From contig JAEXNT010000075.1 in the NCBI GenBank assembly GCA_023439545.1, forward strand, positions 1 to 10,944: a stretch of DNA of 10,944 bases, written 5' to 3'. The notes under the pieces are model-generated. The model did not search any database. It saw nothing but the letters and a program-made list of their open reading frames with translations, and was not told where the DNA came from. This document shows, in pieces, positions 7,335 to 10,944 of the stretch; position 1 is the first letter of the stretch; each line of letters begins with the position of its first letter. This stretch comes from Bacillota bacterium (lineage in GTDB: Bacteria > Bacillota > Clostridia > Acetivibrionales > DTU013). Made by a program: the position numbers and the translations under genes.

Positions 7335-7706
7335 TCAGTCCGGCGCTATAGTCTCCCTGCCGCTCCCCTTCGCTTGCCGCCCCTCGTCGCCCGTGTCCCG
7401 GAATATAGACCGTTTCAGGTCGACGCATCCGCTTTCGGTAAACAGCACGCCTTCAACCTCGAGCCTCCTGCGCTGCACTCCCTCGCCTCCGAAAGCGGAG
7501 GGCGGAGCCAGCCCACCCTTGCTGTTAACGACTCTGTGGGACGGTATGTCCAGATACTCCGGAGTATTGTACATAGCCTGCCCTACCTGCCTCGCGCAAT
7601 TGGGCGCGTTCAGAAGCACCGCGATCTGCCCGTAGGTCATTACATTTCCTTTTGGTATGCGTGATACTATTTTGTATACTTCATTGAAAAAATCCGACCT
7701 TTTCAT
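7335..7706 (-). CDS. Alkyltransferase-like (MGMT-family) DNA-binding protein, serine in place of the reactive cysteine
   Basis: A 123-residue protein matching the DNA-binding domain of O6-alkylguanine-DNA methyltransferase. Visible features are IPKGNVMTYGQIA (17-29), the arginine-finger segment ARQVGQAM (38-45, Arg39) and the active-site segment IPSHRVV (54-60). Methyltransferases have Cys in PCHRV; here it is Ser56, so alkyl transfer should not occur. Alkyltransferase-like proteins of this kind bind O6-alkylguanine lesions and hand them to nucleotide excision repair. The ATG at 7706 has GGGAAGG 7 nt upstream and gives the usual N-terminus. An in-frame ATG at 7766 overlaps the exporter stop (ATGA) with GGAGATAAGG before it and would add 20 residues. 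The tail after DLKRSIF (about 20 residues) is unlike the family and ends in a decayed repeat copy. Confidence 0.85.
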   Translation of the reverse strand: MKRSDFFNEVYKIVSRIPKGNVMTYGQIAVLLNAPNCARQVGQAMYNTPEYLDIPSHRVVNSKGGLAPPSAFGGEGVQRRRLEVEGVLFTESGCVDLKRSIFRDTGDEGRQAKGSGRETIAPD

Positions 7707-7762
7707 GTATAAACCTTCCCCGTCCGCCTGCAGGCATTTCTTTAGCAACAGCTCAAAGCCTA

Positions 7763-8977
7763 TCATACCTTATCTCCACGACTGCTGTATGTCATATTTG
7801 CAACCGGTTCTTCAATCCTACGGGAGAAAATCGAAAAGAAAATCAGGAAACCAAAGCAGATTACAGCTAAAAAAGCCGAGCCGCCAAAGACGTCAAACCG
7901 CGTCGACACAAATCCAAAGCCGAACCCTGTCAGTATCGTCGCTCCTTTCAGCCCAAGCGACTGGAATGAGTCAAGCGTAGCTCTCACAGACGAATCTATC
8001 CTGTGATGCAGATAACCTGAAACCAATGGTTCGGTAACACCGGTCGATACCGCTATAACTATAAGTATCAAAAGGCTAAGGTTGGCATCAGCTGCCGACA
8101 GGCACGCAAATCCGGCGGTAAAGAGCACAATGGCGGCAGTCAGCAGCGTCCTGTATCCGAACCTTCTCTTTAAGGCCGATACCAATAGGTTTCCGGGAAG
8201 CCTGCCCGCAAGGTAAAGCGACAGGAACATCCCGAAATACGGGACAGGTATGTTCAGTCTTTCAAGGTAGAGCTGCCAGAATTCATCCGGGAAATTCATC
8301 ACAGCGCCGGTGACCATGCCTGCCAGCAGCACCAGGCAGACCGAAGGGTTGCTCCTGAAAAAGCCGAACGATTTCCCGACATACTCCCTCATCCTTTTCG
8401 GACGCTCCGCTTCGCTTCTTGCAGCAGGCTCGCGCAGGGCAAACGATATAGCCAGCGCAATAACCGAGCTCGCGACTGAAATCCAATAGTTGAGCTCGAA
8501 ATCGAAGCTTTCGGCTAACAGACCGCCGAACAGCGAAGCAATTATTATTGCCGAATAATCGATCACATTCAGGCGTCCCAGATGTTTCTCGAAATCCTTA
8601 TCTTTTTTACAGTCTTGAAGAGTATCATAAAGTAATGCGCTTTCCGTGCCGCTTCGTGCAGAATGCCCTATGCCTGATAAAAAAACTGCGGCTGCAAAAC
8701 CGAAAAAAGATGTTGAATTAACAAGGATCAAAAATTCACAGCACGATAAAAAAGCATTGACCTGCAGCATTCCCTTTCGGCCCCATTTGTCAGCCATTAT
8801 GCCTGTCGGTATCTCGAGCAGGACAACCGTCAATGCGTAAATAATTTCTGTATATACCACCATCTGGACAGTCATGCCCCGCTGCTCCCAAAACAGCCTC
8901 TCGATTACGTAAGCCGGTATAAGGCCGTGGAAGAATCTTAGAGCGTAAAGTTTCCAGACGTTCGTCATACCATTCAT
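7763..8977 (-). CDS. MFS-family exporter
   Basis: A 404-residue integral membrane protein with about 12 hydrophobic segments, typical of the major facilitator superfamily. After the second segment it has the motif A loop GIMADKWGRKGML (about 59-71), and a long basic central loop (RSEAERPKRMREY, about 188-200) divides the two halves. These traits fit a proton-driven drug or metabolite efflux pump, but the substrate is not visible. The ATG at 8977 has AAGGAG 7 nt upstream. It is the first gene of the minus-strand cluster, and its stop overlaps a possible start of the alkyltransferase-like gene. It is divergent from a MerR-type regulator, an arrangement common for drug-induced pumps. No clear -35/-10 pair was found for it, which would be consistent with an activator-dependent promoter. 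Confidence 0.87.
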   Translation of the reverse strand: MNGMTNVWKLYALRFFHGLIPAYVIERLFWEQRGMTVQMVVYTEIIYALTVVLLEIPTGIMADKWGRKGMLQVNAFLSCCEFLILVNSTSFFGFAAAVFLSGIGHSARSGTESALLYDTLQDCKKDKDFEKHLGRLNVIDYSAIIIASLFGGLLAESFDFELNYWISVASSVIALAISFALREPAARSEAERPKRMREYVGKSFGFFRSNPSVCLVLLAGMVTGAVMNFPDEFWQLYLERLNIPVPYFGMFLSLYLAGRLPGNLLVSALKRRFGYRTLLTAAIVLFTAGFACLSAADANLSLLILIVIAVSTGVTEPLVSGYLHHRIDSSVRATLDSFQSLGLKGATILTGFGFGFVSTRFDVFGGSAFLAVICFGFLIFFSIFSRRIEEPVANMTYSSRGDKV

Positions 8978-8991
8978 ATCAAAGCTCCTTT

Positions 8992-9021
8992 CATTTCAGC
9001 AGTCGATCGATTGCTGGAATG
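8992..9021 (-). promoter_or_regulatory. 30-bp near-perfect palindrome directly before the exporter ribosome binding site
   Basis: The two 15-base arms, centred on TCGATCGA (9003-9010), match at 13 of 15 positions. The palindrome ends 5 nt before the AAGGAG at 8987-8982. As DNA it could be a repressor operator; as RNA it could form a hairpin next to the ribosome binding site. Confidence 0.6.
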
Positions 9022-9052
9022 GCGGAGCTCGTGCGTTATATGAGGTTAAGGA

Positions 9053-9079
9053 TCAACAGGGCGGCCTCGCGTATTTCAT
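9053..9079 (-). CDS. Possible 8-codon leader peptide upstream of the exporter
   Basis: On the minus strand GGGAGGG (9090-9084) is followed after 4 nt by ATG AAA TAC GCG AGG CCG CCC TGT TGA, encoding MKYARPPC. It lies about 75 bp before the exporter start, with the 30-bp palindrome between them. Short leader peptides with a strong ribosome binding site and consecutive prolines precede some efflux and resistance genes, where ribosome stalling controls expression. Here that is conjecture. The spacing is somewhat short, and chance occurrence is possible. Confidence 0.3.
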   Translation of the reverse strand: MKYARPPC

Positions 9080-9125
9080 AAAACCCTCCCATATTACAGA
9101 TATTGGTTTGATTTTACCATACCCG

Positions 9126-9150
9126 ATTTTATTTTTCCATTTTATTTTCC
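9126..9150. repeat. AT-rich tandem direct repeat upstream of the MerR-GGDEF promoter
   Basis: ATTTTATTTTTCC (9126-9138) is followed at once by ATTTTATTTTCC (9139-9150), differing by one T. It lies 8 bp before the -35 box at 9159 and could act as an UP element or a regulator site. Confidence 0.5.
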
Positions 9151-9158
9151 ACAGGTTA

Positions 9159-9189
9159 TTGACTTTCCTGTTATGGTAAGGTTTATAGT
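9159..9189 (+). promoter_or_regulatory. MerR-type promoter and operator (19-bp spacer)
   Basis: TTGACT (9159-9164) and TATAGT (9184-9189) are separated by 19 bp rather than 17. Overlapping the spacer is an interrupted dyad, ACTTTCC (9162-9168) and GTAAGGT (9176-9182), matching at 5 of 7 positions around a 7-bp centre. Elongated spacers with a dyad between the boxes are the hallmark of promoters that MerR-family proteins activate by twisting DNA. The site lies upstream of a gene with a MerR domain, so autoregulation is the likely role. Confidence 0.65.
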
Positions 9190-9202
9190 TTATATAAAGA
9201 GG

Positions 9203-9214
9203 TTCCGGCCGGAA
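9203..9214 (+). promoter_or_regulatory. Perfect 12-bp palindrome in the MerR-GGDEF leader
   Basis: TTCCGGCCGGAA lies between the -10 box and the GGGGGG ribosome binding site (9222-9227). It may be an operator or a small hairpin. No regulator can be named. Confidence 0.35.
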
Positions 9215-9234
9215 TCTGGACGGGGGGTATCCGT

Positions 9235-10125
9235 TTGAAGATAGGTGAATTTGCGGTATTGAATAATGTTACTGCCAAAATGCTGCGGTATTATGATGAG
9301 ATCGGCCTTTTGAAGCCGTCCTGCATCGACGGGGCGACGGGCTACCGTTCATATGACGCTGAACAGTCGCACTATCTAAACTGGGTGATCATCCTTAAAA
9401 GCCTCGATTTCTCATTGTCGCAAATAAAGGAAATGCTGAGTGGTCCGATCGACGGGCAGAAAATGGTCCGCGAGCTGGTGCTGAAGCGTATCGAGATCTC
9501 CTCGGCAATGAACGAGAAGATACAAATGAAAATCGAGATTGACAACCTGATCAAAATTTTGGAAAGGGAAGGGTTTCAAATGGATAGAAGTATTGATTTA
9601 CTCAGTATCCGGCAGGAAAGTGTCCACGAAATCAAAAAGAACATACCGAACATGGAGATGTTCCTCGAATCTGCGCTGGCAATAGCAGACCTCTGCCTGG
9701 ACGACGACAGTATAGCGGTATTCAGGTTCGATATATTCCATTTCAAGCAGGTCAACGACGATTATGGTTTTGAAGCCGGAGATAGGGTGATCGTCGCTTG
9801 CCACAACATCATAAAATCCAATATCGACAGGTACCTGGAACATAGTGCGCTGGGCCGTGCACACGGCGATGAATTCATAGTATTTACAAAAGCCGGAATG
9901 GAATTGGCAGGTAATGCCGCAAAAGCGATCATTCACGATATGCAGCAGTACGATTTCGGATCGGAAGGCTGCCAAAAGCAGATAGGCTGCTATATCGGCG
10001 GACTTGTCGGTCTCAACAAGGATGTCACAAGTATTCGCAGCATGATAGAGCAATCCATCGAAATTATCAACGAAGCCAAGGAAAAAGGGAAAAACTCTGT
10101 AGTCCTCCGTGCCTTGGCCGGTTAA
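9235..10125 (+). CDS. MerR-type regulator fused to a GGDEF-family domain
   Basis: A 296-residue protein with two recognisable parts. Residues 1-70 are a MerR-type winged helix: MKIGEFAVLNNVTAKMLRYYDEIGLLKP, the GYRSY wing turn, and FSLSQIKEML. Residues about 75-113 form the usual dimerising coiled coil. In place of a drug-binding domain, residues about 150-292 form a GGDEF domain: FDIFHFKQVNDDYGFEAGD (Asp166, Asn174, Asp183), the signature at 210-214 reading HGDEF instead of GGDEF, and the closing AKEKGKNSVV. Metal and substrate residues are mostly kept, but the first glycine is His210, and residues 201-204 (LEHS) lack the RxxD inhibitory site. It may make or only bind cyclic di-GMP or GTP. 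The TTG start has GGGGGG 7 nt upstream. The gene is divergent from the exporter cluster and has a MerR-type promoter. Confidence 0.88.
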   Translation: MKIGEFAVLNNVTAKMLRYYDEIGLLKPSCIDGATGYRSYDAEQSHYLNWVIILKSLDFSLSQIKEMLSGPIDGQKMVRELVLKRIEISSAMNEKIQMKIEIDNLIKILEREGFQMDRSIDLLSIRQESVHEIKKNIPNMEMFLESALAIADLCLDDDSIAVFRFDIFHFKQVNDDYGFEAGDRVIVACHNIIKSNIDRYLEHSALGRAHGDEFIVFTKAGMELAGNAAKAIIHDMQQYDFGSEGCQKQIGCYIGGLVGLNKDVTSIRSMIEQSIEIINEAKEKGKNSVVLRALAG

Positions 10126-10138
10126 ACCGAATAAAAAA

Positions 10139-10158
10139 GGAAGGTCTAAAAACTTTCC
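10139..10158. terminator. Bidirectional terminator hairpin between convergent genes
   Basis: GGAAGGT (10139-10145) and ACTTTCC (10152-10158) form a 7-bp stem (one G-U on the plus strand) around a 6-nt loop. On the minus strand the stem is followed directly by six T; on the plus strand a T-run follows after 4 nt. It lies 13 bp after the MerR-GGDEF stop and overlaps the last codons of the pentapeptide gene. Confidence 0.65.
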
Positions 10159-10811
10159 CTGATTTTTATCCCCAGCAGCGAGGATAGCGCCAAGGCCTGC
10201 AAGGGAGTTACTACGATACCCTTCAGATCGGGTATGTTTACCCCTATTCCCTGTATTTCGCAGCTGGTGAAGTCGATGCCGTTAAGGTTGGTGAAAAAGA
10301 ACTGCGCCTGGGTCAGATCGCATTCAAGGAATTCTACCCTTGTGAGCGATGAATTTCTGAAATCTGAGCTATTCAGCTGACATTTCAGAAAAGTAGTCTG
10401 TTTCAGATCCGTATAACTGAAATAGGAGTACCTGCAATTACAATCGACGAATGCCGCATCTCTCAATACGGATTCATTAAGATTGACGCCGACCAGCTTG
10501 CAGCTGTCAAACTCAACTCTATGTAAAGATGCTTCCCCGAAATCCACATTGGAAAGGTCACAGTTCTCAAATCTGACGTCCATCAGTTCTATACGTTTGA
10601 ACCTGATATCGGGGAAGCTGACATTTCTGAACAGCACCTGCTTGAAAGCCAGCCGTTCGGCAGTAAGGCCCGCGATCCTGCAGTCATGGAAACAGCAGGA
10701 AGAAAACCCGGTCTCATCGTCGACGTCCGCTCCGATTTCCATGCTGCGGAGCGCATTTTCATCACCGATCCTCGGAGCTGTGACGTTTATCCTGCCTTTA
10801 TACTCTTCCAC
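10146..10811 (-). CDS. Pentapeptide-repeat protein, Qnr-like
   Basis: A 221-residue protein built of pentapeptide repeats with a central Leu or Phe (for example CDLSN VDFGE ASLHR VEFDS, then CDLTQ AQFFF TNLNG IDFTS). These fold into a right-handed square beta-helix that mimics DNA. The length, and the end PDLKGIVVTPLQALALSSLLGIKI (about 194-217), resemble the C-terminal dimerisation helix of Qnr and EfsQnr-type proteins, which protect gyrase and topoisomerase IV from quinolones. That activity here is inferred from family resemblance only. The start is doubtful: GTG at 10811 has GGGAG only 3 nt upstream, and it lies 9 nt from the inferred 3' splice site of a group II intron with the three intervening codons (TGG GAG ACG) in frame. 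The true start may be in an exon beyond the intron, outside the window. Confidence 0.82.
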   Translation of the reverse strand: MEEYKGRINVTAPRIGDENALRSMEIGADVDDETGFSSCCFHDCRIAGLTAERLAFKQVLFRNVSFPDIRFKRIELMDVRFENCDLSNVDFGEASLHRVEFDSCKLVGVNLNESVLRDAAFVDCNCRYSYFSYTDLKQTTFLKCQLNSSDFRNSSLTRVEFLECDLTQAQFFFTNLNGIDFTSCEIQGIGVNIPDLKGIVVTPLQALALSSLLGIKIRESF

Positions 10812-10820
10812 CGTCTCCCA

Positions 10821-10944
10821 GTCGAGTAGACAGTCTCGACACTCCTTTCAAGTTATTAACACGTGAAGGGATGCCTACTGCCCCTCACAGAACCGTACGT
10901 GCGGTTTTCCCGCATACGGCTCTTCAAACCAACATCGGTTTCCA
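10821..10944 (-). mobile_element. Group II intron, 3' end (domains V and VI), partial
   Basis: The minus strand from the window edge carries the conserved end of a bacterial group II intron. Domain V occupies 10922-10890, beginning GAGCCGTAT and ending CGTACGGTTC. After a TGTG linker, domain VI runs from 10885 to 10821 and closes with CTACTCGAC, a common end of bacterial group II introns, with the presumed branch-point A at 10827. Domains I-IV and any reverse transcriptase gene lie beyond base 10944. The inferred 3' splice site is between 10821 and 10820. The intron is in the same orientation as the pentapeptide gene. Confidence 0.82.
10890..10922 (-). ncRNA. Group II intron domain V
   Basis: This is the catalytic hairpin: GAGCCGTA pairs with TACGGTTC across the conserved bulge, and TGCGG pairs with CCGCA under a GAAAA loop. 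The catalytic AGC triad is present near the 5' side. It is 33 nt, one shorter than the usual 34, because the apical loop lacks the usual closing base pair below the GAAA loop. Confidence 0.8.

Noticed and set aside
6734..7351. 205-codon plus-strand ORF opposite the J-domain gene and repeats
   Set aside because: The minus-strand frame encodes a clear J domain with HPD; the plus frame looks like a shadow and runs through tandem repeats.
8283..8486. 67-codon minus-strand ORF inside the exporter gene
   Set aside because: It is an alternative frame of the exporter with no ribosome binding site or recognisable content.
9022..9160. Promoter for the exporter cluster
   Set aside because: TAATAT and TAAAAT boxes exist on the minus strand, but none has a convincing -35 partner at 16-19 bp.

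Overview
The window looks like a chromosomal stretch of an anaerobic Gram-positive bacterium, most likely a member of the Clostridia (Bacillota). The evidence is strong AGGAGG-type ribosome binding sites, frequent TTG and GTG starts, moderate GC, and the gene families present: a FapA/DUF342 protein, multi-GAF proteins, an alkyltransferase-like protein and a Gram-positive Qnr-type pentapeptide protein. No rRNA, tRNA or CRISPR array was seen. The species cannot be told from the sequence.

Layout, left to right. Bases 1-169 look like the end of a mobile element on the minus strand: an excellent promoter, a ribosome binding site and the first 15 codons of a gene leaving the window. Its apparent edge overlaps the 3' end of a HAD-family phosphatase (161-835, minus). 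Next comes a plus-strand pair: a FapA-family protein (1076-2656) and a large multi-GAF protein with a possible vestigial GGDEF-like tail (2696-4663). Converging on it is a five-gene minus-strand cluster reading from 8977 down to 4706: MFS exporter, alkyltransferase-like protein (serine replacing the reactive cysteine), C-terminal J-domain protein, an unrecognised protein with a C-x4-C-x2-C-x2-C cluster, and a sugar-phosphate isomerase-like TIM barrel. Spacings are short or overlapping (ATGA, TTGA), except for a gap before the J-domain gene that holds three 35-bp tandem repeats.

Divergent from the cluster is a plus-strand gene (9235-10125) encoding a MerR-type DNA-binding domain fused to a GGDEF-type domain with the signature HGDEF. 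Its promoter has the 19-bp spacer and interrupted dyad typical of MerR-controlled promoters. The 257-bp divergent region also holds a 30-bp near-palindrome next to the MFS ribosome binding site and a possible 8-codon leader ORF. The simplest reading is a MerR-GGDEF regulator that controls itself and perhaps the exporter cluster, with a nucleotide-second-messenger domain where a drug-binding domain usually sits. That link is inference.

At the right edge a Qnr-like pentapeptide-repeat gene (10146-10811, minus) lies directly against the 3' end of a group II intron (domains V and VI, 10821-10944, minus strand) whose body is outside the window. The inferred splice site is 9 nt, three in-frame codons, before the apparent GTG start, so the intron may split this gene.
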